Part shown: positions 49,463 to 59,117 of the stretch, piece after piece
Position numbering within the stretch: position 1 is the first letter of the stretch
Layout of the letters: each line of letters starts with the position of its first letter
Source: Vibrio tasmaniensis
Lineage (GTDB): Bacteria > Pseudomonadota > Gammaproteobacteria > Enterobacterales > Vibrionaceae
DNA length: 64,000 nt
Reading direction: 5' to 3'
Assembly (NCBI RefSeq): GCF_024347635.1
Contig: NZ_AP025510.1
Span: 2,728,001-2,792,000, forward strand
The notes under the pieces: generated by a model
Database searches by the model: none
Seen by the model: only the letters and a program-made list of their open reading frames with translations
Told to the model about the DNA's origin: nothing
Made by a program: the position numbers and the translations under genes

Positions 49463-49490
49463 GCCTCTAGCCTCTAGCCTCTAGCCTCTA
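49463..49490. repeat. 7-bp tandem repeat (GCCTCTA, 4 copies)
   Basis: Four perfect head-to-tail copies of GCCTCTA in the space between glnE and the chemotaxis receptor gene, preceded by a related CCGAGGCCAA. Confidence 0.9.
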
Positions 49491-49542
49491 CGAATAGGCC
49501 TTTAGATCTTACAAACTAGAGCTCAAGACCGAGAACTGGGAA

Positions 49543-50799
49543 TTAAACCTTAAACTGCTTAATCTTACCGTCTAGCTCTTGCGCGTTGCTTTCCATGATC
49601 TCAGAAGTCTCGAGAAGCTCACCCACCACCACGACGGAAGCTTCAACAAGCTCACGAACATTGGTTAGGTTGATACTCATCTCTTCAGCAACAGTGCTCT
49701 GTTGACCCGCAGCTGTAGCTATCTGGAAGTTCATATCATTGATTTGGTTTACCTGGCTTACGATGCCATCAAGCTCAGAACCAGCGTTAGTCACTAGGTC
49801 TACGCCTTCAGCGGCTTCAACAACACTCTTTTCCATCAGCTCTACTGCCGAGTTAGCACTGCTTTGTAGGTGGCTGATCATATCTTGAATTTCTACGGTC
49901 GCTTGTTGAGTGCGTTGCGCAAGGTTACGAACCTCATCGGCAACCACCGCAAAACCACGTCCCGCTTCACCGGCACGCGCGGCTTCAATCGCTGCGTTCA
50001 ACGCTAATAGGTTGGTTTGCTCTGAAATACCTTGGATAGTACCAACGACACTGCCAATCGAGTCTACGCGTTCTTCTACTTGGTTTACCGCTGCTGCAGA
50101 GGCTGCGATGTCCGAAGACAACTCACTCATCTTAGAAACAGAACCTTGAACGAACTTCTGACCGGTCAGAGCTTGACCTGATGCTTGCTCAGTAAGAGAA
50201 GAAGCACTTTGCGCATGCTCGGCCACGGTTTGCACGGTAGACGTCATCTCGCTCATCGCTGTCGCTAGCTGATCAATCTCGTTGAACTCTTCTTGAGCGG
50301 AGTCTTTGGTTTCTGACATGCTGATGGTCATCACTTCCGTCAGAGCAAACAACTCATCAGAAGAGGCCACCTGAGTTTTGATCATGTCATTCAACTGGAC
50401 TCGCGTTTTTTCGAGTTCTCGTGCCACATCACCGTATTCATCTTTACAATCCATATGAATAGGCACTGATAGGTTCTTATCGGCCATGGTTTTAATGGCG
50501 TCATTGAGGTATTGAGTTTGGCGAAGCATAACGCGCGCCGCGGCTAATAGAAGAACCACAAACACAATGATCATCACGGCTGTTTGCCAAGCCACTTGAA
50601 CTAAGTAAGTCTCGTAATGCTGCTGTGCAACTTGCGCATTGTTGGTAACTGCAAGTAATGAATCGTAAAACGCACTTGCGTCCCATAGCTGCTTCGAAAT
50701 AATCAAGATAGTGCTGAAAACCATCAGCATGATCATTTTAGGAACGAGACGGATGTCTGAGATAATCCTTTCCCACGGCTTGAATGACAGTTTAGTCAT
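49543..50799 (-). CDS. Methyl-accepting chemotaxis protein with a very short periplasmic part
   Basis: A 418-residue transmembrane chemoreceptor. Membrane helices are at about residues 21-38 and 68-90, leaving only some 30 residues outside, so a normal ligand-binding domain is absent. A HAMP domain (about 91-145) and the coiled-coil signalling domain follow; the hairpin tip that binds CheA and CheW is [19 protein letters not shown]. There is no C-terminal CheR-binding pentapeptide; it ends GKIKQFKV. It is divergent from a potassium-channel-like gene. It may sense a membrane or energy state, or a partner protein; that is inference. Confidence 0.92.
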   Translation of the reverse strand: MTKLSFKPWERIISDIRLVPKMIMLMVFSTILIISKQLWDASAFYDSLLAVTNNAQVAQQHYETYLVQVAWQTAVMIIVFVVLLLAAARVMLRQTQYLNDAIKTMADKNLSVPIHMDCKDEYGDVARELEKTRVQLNDMIKTQVASSDELFALTEVMTISMSETKDSAQEEFNEIDQLATAMSEMTSTVQTVAEHAQSASSLTEQASGQALTGQKFVQGSVSKMSELSSDIAASAAAVNQVEERVDSIGSVVGTIQGISEQTNLLALNAAIEAARAGEAGRGFAVVADEVRNLAQRTQQATVEIQDMISHLQSSANSAVELMEKSVVEAAEGVDLVTNAGSELDGIVSQVNQINDMNFQIATAAGQQSTVAEEMSINLTNVRELVEASVVVVGELLETSEIMESNAQELDGKIKQFKV

Positions 50800-50896
50800 T
50801 GTCAGTTCTCCATTAACTCTTATATATTGATGGCTTCTATATCCGCGAGATGGCTATGTCAGTCAAAGTTCGCGATTTATTTTGAGCCTCGTATGA

Positions 50897-51646
50897 ATGT
50901 TAAATAGTATCAAAGACGCCACTAAGCCGATGAGCTTATTATCACTGATTCTCTCTTTCTTAGCGTTATTTGTGATCTCAGGCCTATTGTTTGCACCGAT
51001 TGATAAAGAATCGAAACAAGTTCTTATCGGCCTAGACTTTATAATCTGTAGTGTTTTTCTTTTTCAGCTCACTATTGATCTATTCAGATCACAGAATAAG
51101 AAAGAATATCTAAAAGTACACTGGATCGATTTCTTGGCAAGCATCCCTATGGTCGAGCCACTTCGATTCGCTCGCATTTTTCAGATCTTGCGCGTGATTC
51201 TCGTTCTTCGGTCAGGAAAACGTGTTTTCAGAGAGCTGTTTCGCAATCGAAAAGAAACCACACTCGCCTCAATTATTTTGCTATTGGTTATTCTCCTGAC
51301 CATAGGTGCAGGAACAATACTGTTGCTAGAGCACAAGGATCCCAATGCCAACATTACCACTGGCCAAGATGCTTTATGGTGGGCTTTCGTAACGATTAGT
51401 ACCGTGGGGTACGGCGATCATTATCCAGTAACGAGTTCAGGCAAGTTGGTCGCTTCTCTGGTGATCATTTGTGGGGTGGGGGTTTTTGGTATGATTTCAG
51501 GGTTGATTACTTCTTTGATCACTTCCCCAACTCGCCATGACAATCAACGAGCAGAAGACAAAGAGAAGCACCTTGAGAAGATCATCGAGCAACAACAGCA
51601 AATTATCGAACGACTAGAAAAGCTGGAACAACAAACAAAAAAATAG
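50897..51646 (+). CDS. Voltage-gated-like potassium channel protein
   Basis: A 249-residue ion channel of the six-helix VIC type. The selectivity filter TVGYGD is at residues 169-174 between S5 (about 123-145) and S6 (about 183-207). The S4-like helix near 88-110 has R at 90, 93, 99, 105 and 109, fewer and less regular than in true voltage sensors. The cytoplasmic tail from 215 is a highly charged coiled coil with KIIEQQQQIIERLEKLEQQ, a likely tetramerisation zipper. There is no RCK domain. The stop codon lies within its own terminator. The ATG at 50897 is the likely start. Confidence 0.9.
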   Translation: MLNSIKDATKPMSLLSLILSFLALFVISGLLFAPIDKESKQVLIGLDFIICSVFLFQLTIDLFRSQNKKEYLKVHWIDFLASIPMVEPLRFARIFQILRVILVLRSGKRVFRELFRNRKETTLASIILLLVILLTIGAGTILLLEHKDPNANITTGQDALWWAFVTISTVGYGDHYPVTSSGKLVASLVIICGVGVFGMISGLITSLITSPTRHDNQRAEDKEKHLEKIIEQQQQIIERLEKLEQQTKK

Positions 51647-51665
51647 GGCCGAAGCCCTATTTTCA
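51638..51665. terminator. Bidirectional terminator between the channel gene and the CYTH-CHAD gene
   Basis: AAAATAGGGC / GCCCTATTTT around CGAA; the TAG stop of the channel gene is in the stem. As and Ts flank it, so it can work both ways. Confidence 0.88.
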
Positions 51666-51685
51666 ATTTGATGTTGTTATGAAAC

Positions 51686-53203
51686 TCAGTCTTGCCAATA
51701 CGGCTCAACTTCTACGCTTATTTGGCGTGTCTGTTCCATCGCGTGCAGAATAGATACCTCTTGACGAGCTAACCAACGCTCAAGCTGAACCTTCTCATCG
51801 CCTTCTAACTTCTCCGTCAAAGGCTCTAGTGTTTTAAGTGCCAGCAAATCATCAATACCTTGCACCATATCAGCCCATGGCAAGCGGAAACTGTTTCGTT
51901 CATCGTCATCATACAAACTCGCGAAACCGACACCAGAATATAGATTTCGCATCAAACGGTATTGCTGCTCAATATACGCTTGGCTGGTCATTACGCGTTC
52001 CGGTGGAAAAGCTTCCATCAAGTCGGCCCATGTACGATCGAGTTGCTGCACGGAAAACCATTCGATACCACGAGACATTTGCTCACGCGCTTTTTCATCT
52101 AAGAATGGCTGCCAACCACGAGATAAGATCCAGCGACTCAGATCTAGCAACAAACCAGTATAACGAGCAGAGCTCAACAAGGTCAGCAGCTCTTCGCGAT
52201 CGGGAAGTTGCTCTTGCATCTCTTTAAGTTCAGCGACCAAGAACTTACGCGCATCCAGTTTTCGCAGCACGTGGCCTTTATCTTCGAGCAAGTCTTCGAA
52301 ATGGTCATAGCTTTTCAGCCAGTCGAGCTCTTGCTCAAGCCACTTAAGCTCTTGGCGTAAAATAGCACTCGCACGTCTTGGGACAATACCGCCATAAATA
52401 GTGAAGGTTTGACGAATGAAACTCAGCGAGTGACTGATTTCATGTAACGCTTCAATTGATTGGCGCTCAGTAAAGATCTGCTCGTGATAATGCCAATGAG
52501 CGAGAGCATGCTCTAAAGATTGAATGAAACACGATTCAACGGTATCACTTTTGTCAGTATCAACTAAAGTCAAAGGAGTGACTTCATCTCCTTGATAACC
52601 TTGAGCAAGGCGGTAACCCTTAGCCGCTTTGCTTAGGTTACCTAAACGCATGCCGCCTTGTTCACAGAATTGACGAGACAGGGTAAACAGAGCATCCGTT
52701 TGACCCGATTTAAGCTCTAGTTCGACTTCGCAAATAGGCTCTTGCAGTTCGCCTGCTTCAACAAAACCTTGATCGAATGCGACCTCGACTTGACTGCCAT
52801 CAGGCATACCAATCAACCATTGCTCACGAGTGAAGTTGGTAGAAAATAGAGGAGTCAGCTCCGCTTGCAATATTTCGATGTCTTTACCTGCTGGCCAGAT
52901 ATCCTCTGGATGCAGAGCTAGCTTAGGTTCGTTGCTGTCGTGTTCTGCATTGTATTCAGGCCTTTGATGCAAGCCAGCAACCACACGACCAGCCGTCTTT
53001 ACGGTTTGTACAAATACGTCATCAAAGCGTCGAATGCGCAAGCCAGTATCGTGCTTGCGTAGCCAGTTATCGGGGGTGTCAAAGTAGATGTTACCTAGCT
53101 CACGACAACTGTGCTGAAGTACTTTAGTTTCAGCAATTTTATTGCGTAAAGTCTCTGAAAAATCAGGAGAAACAAAAAACTTCAGTTCTATCTCGGTTTC
53201 CAT
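51686..53203 (-). CDS. ygiF: Inorganic triphosphatase, CYTH and CHAD domains
   Basis: A 505-residue protein with an N-terminal CYTH domain and a C-terminal CHAD domain. The CYTH part opens METEIELKFFV, the ExExK signature, followed by GLRIRRFDD and a basic/acidic tunnel; E. coli YgiF hydrolyses tripolyphosphate. The CHAD part (about residues 210-500) is helical with conserved basic residues and binds polyphosphate in characterised members. I start at 53203, with AAAGG upstream. Its neighbour is the phosphate transporter locus, which fits a phosphate-related role. Confidence 0.92.
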   Translation of the reverse strand: METEIELKFFVSPDFSETLRNKIAETKVLQHSCRELGNIYFDTPDNWLRKHDTGLRIRRFDDVFVQTVKTAGRVVAGLHQRPEYNAEHDSNEPKLALHPEDIWPAGKDIEILQAELTPLFSTNFTREQWLIGMPDGSQVEVAFDQGFVEAGELQEPICEVELELKSGQTDALFTLSRQFCEQGGMRLGNLSKAAKGYRLAQGYQGDEVTPLTLVDTDKSDTVESCFIQSLEHALAHWHYHEQIFTERQSIEALHEISHSLSFIRQTFTIYGGIVPRRASAILRQELKWLEQELDWLKSYDHFEDLLEDKGHVLRKLDARKFLVAELKEMQEQLPDREELLTLLSSARYTGLLLDLSRWILSRGWQPFLDEKAREQMSRGIEWFSVQQLDRTWADLMEAFPPERVMTSQAYIEQQYRLMRNLYSGVGFASLYDDDERNSFRLPWADMVQGIDDLLALKTLEPLTEKLEGDEKVQLERWLARQEVSILHAMEQTRQISVEVEPYWQD

Positions 53204-53404
53204 AGTTATACCTTTCTGTGAAGATAGGGACAGGATATTGCCAATTTGAAAAGTCAGCAAGTCAGAAATATCGCCCTTATGATGATCTAAAACAGTTTTA
53301 ATGAGACATTGATTAGGTTAACATGCGCGACTTTGTAGCCATCGCTTAACATTTCACCATGAATATGGTGTATGTTGTTTTAAGGTTATTATTTATTAGG
53401 TTGG

Positions 53405-54091
53405 ATGACCATGCCAGTAAATACAATTATGGGGTTATTTGCAAAGTCCCCAATTAAACCTTTGCAGCGTCACGTAGTATGCGTGAACGAATGTTGTTCT
53501 CACCTAGTTAATTTCTTTGAAGTTTCTTCAAAAGGTGACTGGGAAAAAGCATCAGAAATTCGAGCTCAAATTTCTCACCTTGAGAAAGAAGCTGACGTAC
53601 TAAAACGTGAAATTCGCCTTAAACTTCCTCGCGGTTTGTTTATGCCAGTTGATCGCACCGATATGTTGGAGCTATTAACTCAACAAGACAAACTCGCAAA
53701 CCTAGCGAAAGACATTGCTGGCCGTGTATATGGTCGTCAACTTGTCATTCCTGCTCCTATGCAAGAAAACTTCATCGCTTACGTTAAACGTTGTCTAGAT
53801 GCAGCGAACCAAGCACAAAACGTAATCAATGAATTAGACGAATTACTTGAAACTGGCTTTAAAGGCCGTGAAGTAACACTCGTTGCTGAAATGATTCATC
53901 AATTAGATGTAATTGAAGATGACACGGATGCGATGCAGATCGAACTACGCCAACAACTAATGGCGATTGAAGAAGGTCTGAATCCAGTTGATATCATGTT
54001 CTTATACAAAATTCTTGAATGGGTTGGTGGTATTGCAGATCAAGCACAGCGTGTAGGCGCTCGTCTTGAAGTAATGCTTTCTCGATCTTAA
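53405..54091 (+). CDS. DUF47/TIGR00153 family protein, PhoU-like
   Basis: A 228-residue cytoplasmic helical protein of the DUF47 family, PhoU-like, which is usually linked to Pit-type phosphate transporters and thought to regulate them. The sequence is strongly helical, with KPLQRHVVCVNECCSHL, EADVLKREIRLKLPRGLF and DRTDMLELLTQQDKLA. The start is either 53405 or the ATG at 53411. A terminator-like hairpin lies before pit, so the two may be only partly co-transcribed. Confidence 0.9.
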   Translation: MTMPVNTIMGLFAKSPIKPLQRHVVCVNECCSHLVNFFEVSSKGDWEKASEIRAQISHLEKEADVLKREIRLKLPRGLFMPVDRTDMLELLTQQDKLANLAKDIAGRVYGRQLVIPAPMQENFIAYVKRCLDAANQAQNVINELDELLETGFKGREVTLVAEMIHQLDVIEDDTDAMQIELRQQLMAIEEGLNPVDIMFLYKILEWVGGIADQAQRVGARLEVMLSRS

Positions 54092-54129
54092 ATCATACGT
54101 TAACTATATAACGAAGAGCATTTTTTGAA

Positions 54130-54175
54130 CAAACCACTTATGCGCTGAGTATTTCTCTCGCTGAGCGGTTTTTTG
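54130..54175 (+). terminator. Possible terminator or attenuator between the DUF47 gene and pit
   Basis: AACC.CT..GCG pairs imperfectly with CGC..AGCGGTT, followed by six Ts. It would cut back transcription into pit. Confidence 0.5.
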
Positions 54176-54219
54176 CGTCTAAATTTGTTCCGCTTGTTAT
54201 CAAACAACTAGGTATTACG

Positions 54220-55482
54220 ATGGATATCCTTGCTAACTACGGCACTGTCCTGATTATTGTTGCAGCAGCTTTCGGTTTCTTGATGGCTATTGGTATTGGT
54301 GCAAATGACGTTGCGAACGCAATGGGCACTTCAGTAGGCTCTAAAGCTCTAACCGTTAAACAAGCGATCATTATCGCAATGATCTTTGAATTCGCAGGTG
54401 CTTACCTTGCGGGCGGCGAAGTAACAGACACGATCCGTAAAGGTGTTATCGAAACATCTCTGTTTGCAGATCAACCTGACGTACTTGTGTACGGTATGAT
54501 GTCTGCACTACTCGCTGCTGGCACATGGCTACTTCTAGCTTCATACATGGGCTGGCCAGTATCAACGACTCACTCAATCATCGGTGCAATCATCGGTTTT
54601 GCTTGTGTGTCTGTGGGTACTGAAGCTGTAGATTGGAACAGTGTTCAAGGCATTGTGGGAAGTTGGATTGTCACGCCGTTGATTTCCGGTATCTTCGCCT
54701 ATCTCATATTTGTCAGTGCCCAACGACTGATATTCGATACAGAAAACCCGCTATTCAATGCGAAGCGTTTTGTACCGGTATACATGTTCATTACGACAAT
54801 GGTCATTGCACTTGTAACGATCAAGAAAGGTCTTAAGCACGTTGGCCTTCACCTTAGCGGTACTGAAGCATGGTTATGGGCTGCAGGTGTTTCTGCTGTC
54901 GTCATGGTTGGCGGTTACTTATACATTCAGAAGAAGTTTGCTAACCGCGAAGAAGACCACGGTTTTACTGGCGTAGAAGGTATCTTCAGCGTACTAATGG
55001 TTATCACGGCTTGTGCAATGGCATTCGCACACGGTTCAAACGATGTTGCCAACGCGATTGGTCCACTATCAGCGGTTGTTTCAACGGTTGAGCACATGGG
55101 CGAAATCTCAGGCAAGAGCACTATCGCATGGTGGATTCTTCCACTAGGTGGTATTGGTATCGTTGTTGGTCTTGCAACAATGGGCCATAAAGTAATGGCA
55201 ACTGTTGGTACTGGTATTACAGAACTAACACCTAGCCGTGGCTTTGCTGCACAACTTGCAACAGCATGTACGGTTGTACTTGCTTCAGGTACTGGCCTTC
55301 CGATTTCAACCACGCAAACATTGGTTGGTGCGGTTTTGGGTGTAGGTTTTGCTCGTGGTATCGCAGCTCTAAACCTAGGCGTTGTGCGTAACATCGTAGC
55401 TTCTTGGATTGTGACGTTACCTGCAGGTGCTCTACTTGCTGTTGTATTCTTCTACGCAATTCAGGCTATGTTTACTATGTAA
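54220..55482 (+). CDS. pit: Low-affinity inorganic phosphate transporter (Pit/PHO4 family)
   Basis: A polytopic transporter of 420 residues that takes up phosphate, usually as metal-phosphate with protons or Na+. The two PHO4 repeat motifs are visible: GIGANDVANAMGTSVGSKAL near residue 26 and AHGSNDVANAIGPLSAVV near 270. About ten membrane helices are separated by a cytoplasmic loop near 215-250 (KKFANREEDHG). It follows the DUF47 gene by 128 bases. Confidence 0.95.
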   Translation: MDILANYGTVLIIVAAAFGFLMAIGIGANDVANAMGTSVGSKALTVKQAIIIAMIFEFAGAYLAGGEVTDTIRKGVIETSLFADQPDVLVYGMMSALLAAGTWLLLASYMGWPVSTTHSIIGAIIGFACVSVGTEAVDWNSVQGIVGSWIVTPLISGIFAYLIFVSAQRLIFDTENPLFNAKRFVPVYMFITTMVIALVTIKKGLKHVGLHLSGTEAWLWAAGVSAVVMVGGYLYIQKKFANREEDHGFTGVEGIFSVLMVITACAMAFAHGSNDVANAIGPLSAVVSTVEHMGEISGKSTIAWWILPLGGIGIVVGLATMGHKVMATVGTGITELTPSRGFAAQLATACTVVLASGTGLPISTTQTLVGAVLGVGFARGIAALNLGVVRNIVASWIVTLPAGALLAVVFFYAIQAMFTM

Positions 55483-55487
55483 TAGCC

Positions 55488-55513
55488 CTGACGTTAGTTA
55501 TTATTAGCGTCAG
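55488..55513 (+). other. Stem-loop just after pit
   Basis: CTGACGTTA and TAGCGTCAG pair over nine positions with one wobble. No T-run follows, so it is more a 3' stabilising stem than a terminator. Confidence 0.45.
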
Positions 55514-55571
55514 AAAACGGTGAGCTTCAGTAAAGATATGTAAATACCATGTCATTATTGACTCAAACGCA

Positions 55572-55602
55572 CAGAAAGGGAGGCTTTGCCTCCCTTCTTT
55601 GT
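55572..55602 (+). terminator. Terminator of pit
   Basis: AAGGGAGGC / GCCTCCCTT around TTT, followed by CTTT. Confidence 0.85.
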
Positions 55603-55687
55603 TGCACCATATAAAAAAACTAAATATTATTTGCTGATTGAGGCTGACTCATACGCCTACCCAATTTGAATCGTTAAAGGATTTACT

Positions 55688-56299
55688 GTGAAAAAACTGA
55701 TTAGCTTAGTTTTGTTCGCAATGCTTGCGGCTCCAGCTGCCTTTGCTCAAGACCGTTATATTGCTGACAAACTATTTACTTATATGCACTCTGGCCCAAA
55801 CAATACTTTCCGTATCATAGGTAGTATTGATGCCGGTGAGAAAATCACCTACCTGCAAACTAACAAGAGCACGGGTTACACTCAGGTTCAAGATAGCCGA
55901 GGACGCAAAGGTTGGGTTGAGAGTAAGTTCGTAAGCACAAAAGAAAGTATGGCACTGCGCATGCCTAAGCTAGAGAAAGAACTCTCTGAAGTAAAAGGCA
56001 AACTGGCGAATGCTCGCCAAAGTGCTGATAGCGAAAAAGCAGGTCTCGCAAGCTCTCTAGACTCTCGTAACAAGCAGATTGCTGAACTAGAGCAGAACTA
56101 CAGTGAGATTAGCCAACAGCTAACGAGCTCTCAAACAGAGAACCGTGAACTCCGTGCTAAGCTAGATACTCAAAAAGATGACTTACTATTGAAGTACTTC
56201 ATGTACGGTGGTGGTGTTGCTGGTATTGGTCTACTTCTTGGCCTTGTTCTGCCACACATCATGCCTCGTCGCAGAAAGTCACCAAACGGCTGGGCGTAA
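55688..56299 (+). CDS. ygiM: SH3-domain inner-membrane protein (TIGR04211, YgiM-like)
   Basis: A 203-residue protein with a signal peptide ending AFA, a bacterial SH3 domain (about residues 22-88, with MHSGPNNTFRIIGSI and GRKGWVESKFV), a coiled coil (about 90-160) and a C-terminal membrane helix (about 172-192) ending in basic residues. The SH3 domain would be periplasmic and might bind peptidoglycan; the role is unknown. The start is a GTG at 55688, with AAAGGA six bases upstream. It is close to cca, as in E. coli. Confidence 0.9.
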   Translation: MKKLISLVLFAMLAAPAAFAQDRYIADKLFTYMHSGPNNTFRIIGSIDAGEKITYLQTNKSTGYTQVQDSRGRKGWVESKFVSTKESMALRMPKLEKELSEVKGKLANARQSADSEKAGLASSLDSRNKQIAELEQNYSEISQQLTSSQTENRELRAKLDTQKDDLLLKYFMYGGGVAGIGLLLGLVLPHIMPRRRKSPNGWA

Positions 56300-56336
56300 G
56301 CCTCGCATTTGGTACAGTAGATTCAGTATCGAATAC

Positions 56337-56366
56337 CAAAAAGGAGCACCGAGGTGCTCCTTTTTA
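56337..56366. terminator. Bidirectional terminator between ygiM and gspB
   Basis: AAAAGGAGCAC / GTGCTCCTTTT around CGAG, with T-runs both ways. Confidence 0.93.
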
Positions 56367-56397
56367 TTTGTCTTCATCTAGAGCCCTTTAGAACTCA

Positions 56398-57345
56398 TTA
56401 GCCTTTCCACTCGTATAAAGCTGGGATTTCTATCTTCTGCTGATTGAATTCAATGATTACCGATTGTGGCTTAATCTCAAGCAACTGAATACCCCGCTCG
56501 ATCCACTCCCCTTGAGCGACTTCGTGGCCATTCACTTTGACCCAACGCTTAGTTTCACTACTCGAGTACATATGAGTTTGTAGGTCTAACTTAGGTAATA
56601 CACCCGACAGTCTATTACCATGTGTTTCTAAACCTATGATCTGAGAATCCATACTCCCCACAGGTCTAGAATCCATCGGTTCGGGTGAGACCGGTTGCTC
56701 TCCCATCATTGATTCAAGTTTCAATGCTAAATCGGGTGGTAACTCGGTGAGGTCTAACCCTTTCAGTAAATCACGGTCCGATTGTAGAATACCATTATCA
56801 TTATTCGTTCCAGGTTGAACTAATGGTTCGACAGATGACGGTTCAAAATTCGTTGCTGCTTGATTACTATTATCTACATTTGCCACGATCGCTTTTGAGC
56901 CACTAGCGATATCATCGATGTCGGTGCCCATATTTACATGAATTTCTTGGCGCGGTAGTGCTTTCAAAAGTTGGCTTACCGGTGCCGAGCGAACAGAGAA
57001 TAATACTTCATCGTCTGCATCCACTAACACAGCATCCACACTGGCTATGTCAGCACCAGCAATTTGAGGATCAAGGTCTGATTGAAACTTTGATTCTGAC
57101 AGAGCGACTTCGGTAACTTGGACTTGGCTAGCCGAATTTATCTGCTGTTGAGTATACGACTGATAAGCCAGAAGGCCGCTCACCAACAAAGAAGGCACTA
57201 AGACAAGGAGTAGCCCCATTGCTAACGATGAACCTCGTTTGCTGCTAATCCCTCTAGCAGAACTAGGCTCGTGATGATTTTGGTAGCCTTTGAAGCTAGG
57301 TTTATTATTAGAAGACTGTTTAAGCTGGTGCATAATACGTGACAT
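56398..57345 (-). CDS. gspB: Type II secretion assembly protein GspB (ExeB)
   Basis: GspB works with the ATPase GspA to place the GspD secretin in the outer membrane of Vibrio and Aeromonas. The 315-residue protein has a basic cytoplasmic start, one membrane helix (about residues 43-62), a long periplasmic linker rich in D, S and P, and a C-terminal GspB domain (about 240-315) with VKVNGHEVAQGEWIERGIQL. The ATG shares one base with the gspA stop (TAATG), and AGGAGG lies upstream. Confidence 0.9.
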   Translation of the reverse strand: MSRIMHQLKQSSNNKPSFKGYQNHHEPSSARGISSKRGSSLAMGLLLVLVPSLLVSGLLAYQSYTQQQINSASQVQVTEVALSESKFQSDLDPQIAGADIASVDAVLVDADDEVLFSVRSAPVSQLLKALPRQEIHVNMGTDIDDIASGSKAIVANVDNSNQAATNFEPSSVEPLVQPGTNNDNGILQSDRDLLKGLDLTELPPDLALKLESMMGEQPVSPEPMDSRPVGSMDSQIIGLETHGNRLSGVLPKLDLQTHMYSSSETKRWVKVNGHEVAQGEWIERGIQLLEIKPQSVIIEFNQQKIEIPALYEWKG

Positions 57346-59033
57346 TAGCTTTCGCCTCCTTCTAGCGACATCAACTGAGGCGAGTCGAGTTGAGCTAATC
57401 TCTGCAGTCTTGCTAAGGTGCGCTTACCTGCAATGCCATCAACAGACATACCCTGCCAAGTTTGAAACGCTTCGATTTTCATTTTCAATTCATAGTCAAA
57501 GACATCACTGCCCGATACGTCTTCACCCAAGACTTCAGAAAGCAATAGATCAAGTAAAGCAACCGCCTCACCTTGATAGCCCTCTTTTAAGGTCTCTCTT
57601 AGCGGCTGTTTCCAAATCGCGACATAATCACCTTGCCAAATTTGCGTTAAGGTACGCTTAGGCATCACCAATAGCTTTTCGTTGACGAGGAGCTCAACAG
57701 ATTCCTCAGACGCGCCATAAAGTACAGCAAACACAGGTTCTTGCGCTAATTCCAGATTAAGAACCACGGGAACTCCAAGCTCTATCAAATATTCTAAATT
57801 GGCTTGATGTTGCTCACATACAAATACACTTTGTTGTTCACTCAAACATAGCCAATCACGAAGCGAGGATTCATATCCCCAAAGCGTGTAAAGATCCCTA
57901 ATTGCAAGCGTTTGGTTATTTCCTTGCTTCAAGTGCTTCTGAACATCTTGTGGTAGTGCAAATTTCGAAGCCTTGAGCTCTTGAGCCGATATAGGTGTAT
58001 CAACCAGTGTCGGAGTTTCAGCCACAAATGAGCGTTGAGTATGCGCCGCGACTTCCGTTTTAACTTCACTGGAAGTATCCGCAGTCACCCATGAACTAAT
58101 ATAGGCAGGGGCGAAGTTAAAGGTCGCGATTGCAAGGCCGACACTTAATGTGGCAATCCCCGCGTATTGGAGTAATTTTGGGGCTACATGAGTAGCACGA
58201 GTTTTCTCGACGTGATACACATCAGCCTGAAAGGCCATGATCTGCTGACAAGCTCGGTTAACCGTTTCATTACTCGGTGATTTATCACCATCATGGAAAG
58301 CCAATTGCAGCGCTTTATCACACACCAAGTTAATGAGCCTCGGAATACCATGGGTATATTGGGCGATAAGCTTGATTGAACGATTCGAAAACAACATCTG
58401 CTCACCACCCGCAGTTTCCAAACGAAACGCGATGTACTGACCAGCTTCTTCGATATTAAGAGGCAGTAAGTGATAGCGACCTGTAATCCGCTGCGCAAGT
58501 TGACGTAACTGTGTGGTTTGTAAGTGTTGCTGTAATTCAGGTTGGCCAACCAACAGCACCTTTAACAGCTTACGACTGTCGGTTTCCAAGTTTGTTAGAA
58601 GGCGTAACTGCTCCAACACATCGGCAGCAAGATGTTGGGCTTCATCGATCACCAATAGGGTTTGAATGCCTTCAGCATGGCTATCAAGTAGAAAATAATG
58701 AATGGCCTGACTCAGCTGTTTCAACGATGCTTGTTCAGGGTACTCAACCTCAAACTCATCACAAATCGCTTCCAGTAAATCAGTATTGGAAAACGTAGGG
58801 TTAAGTATAAGGCCAGCTTGAGTCTGATTATCGAGTGATGACAACATCGCTTTGGCGACCGTTGTTTTTCCTGTACCGACTTCACCAGTAAGCATCGCGA
58901 AGCCCCCTCCTTCGCCTAATCCGGCTTGTAGGTTCTGCATCGCTTCTTGGTGACGCTGACTCAAAAACAAATAGCGAGAATTTGGTACAATCGAAAATGG
59001 CATCTCAACGAAGCCAAAATATTCCTTATACAT
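57345..59033 (-). CDS. gspA: Type II secretion ATPase GspA (ExeA)
   Basis: GspA is an inner-membrane AAA ATPase that, with GspB, remodels peptidoglycan so that the type II secretin can assemble. The 562-residue protein begins MYKEYFGFVEMPFSIVPN; Walker A GEVGTGKT is at residues 50-57, and Walker B is near LLVIDEAQHL (about 128-137). A membrane helix near 285-310 is followed by a periplasmic part with a C39-like region and a C-terminal peptidoglycan-binding domain with GMSVDGIAGKRTLARL. I start at 59033 by homology; the in-frame TTG at 59123 would overlap cca. Confidence 0.93.
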   Translation of the reverse strand: MYKEYFGFVEMPFSIVPNSRYLFLSQRHQEAMQNLQAGLGEGGGFAMLTGEVGTGKTTVAKAMLSSLDNQTQAGLILNPTFSNTDLLEAICDEFEVEYPEQASLKQLSQAIHYFLLDSHAEGIQTLLVIDEAQHLAADVLEQLRLLTNLETDSRKLLKVLLVGQPELQQHLQTTQLRQLAQRITGRYHLLPLNIEEAGQYIAFRLETAGGEQMLFSNRSIKLIAQYTHGIPRLINLVCDKALQLAFHDGDKSPSNETVNRACQQIMAFQADVYHVEKTRATHVAPKLLQYAGIATLSVGLAIATFNFAPAYISSWVTADTSSEVKTEVAAHTQRSFVAETPTLVDTPISAQELKASKFALPQDVQKHLKQGNNQTLAIRDLYTLWGYESSLRDWLCLSEQQSVFVCEQHQANLEYLIELGVPVVLNLELAQEPVFAVLYGASEESVELLVNEKLLVMPKRTLTQIWQGDYVAIWKQPLRETLKEGYQGEAVALLDLLLSEVLGEDVSGSDVFDYELKMKIEAFQTWQGMSVDGIAGKRTLARLQRLAQLDSPQLMSLEGGES

Positions 59034-59117
59034 GTGCTGCCCTATAATTACGATTAATGGAAAGTACCATTGCTTGCAGTAAAGTCCAGCAGTGATAAAA
59101 CATTTCGAGGTGATAAG

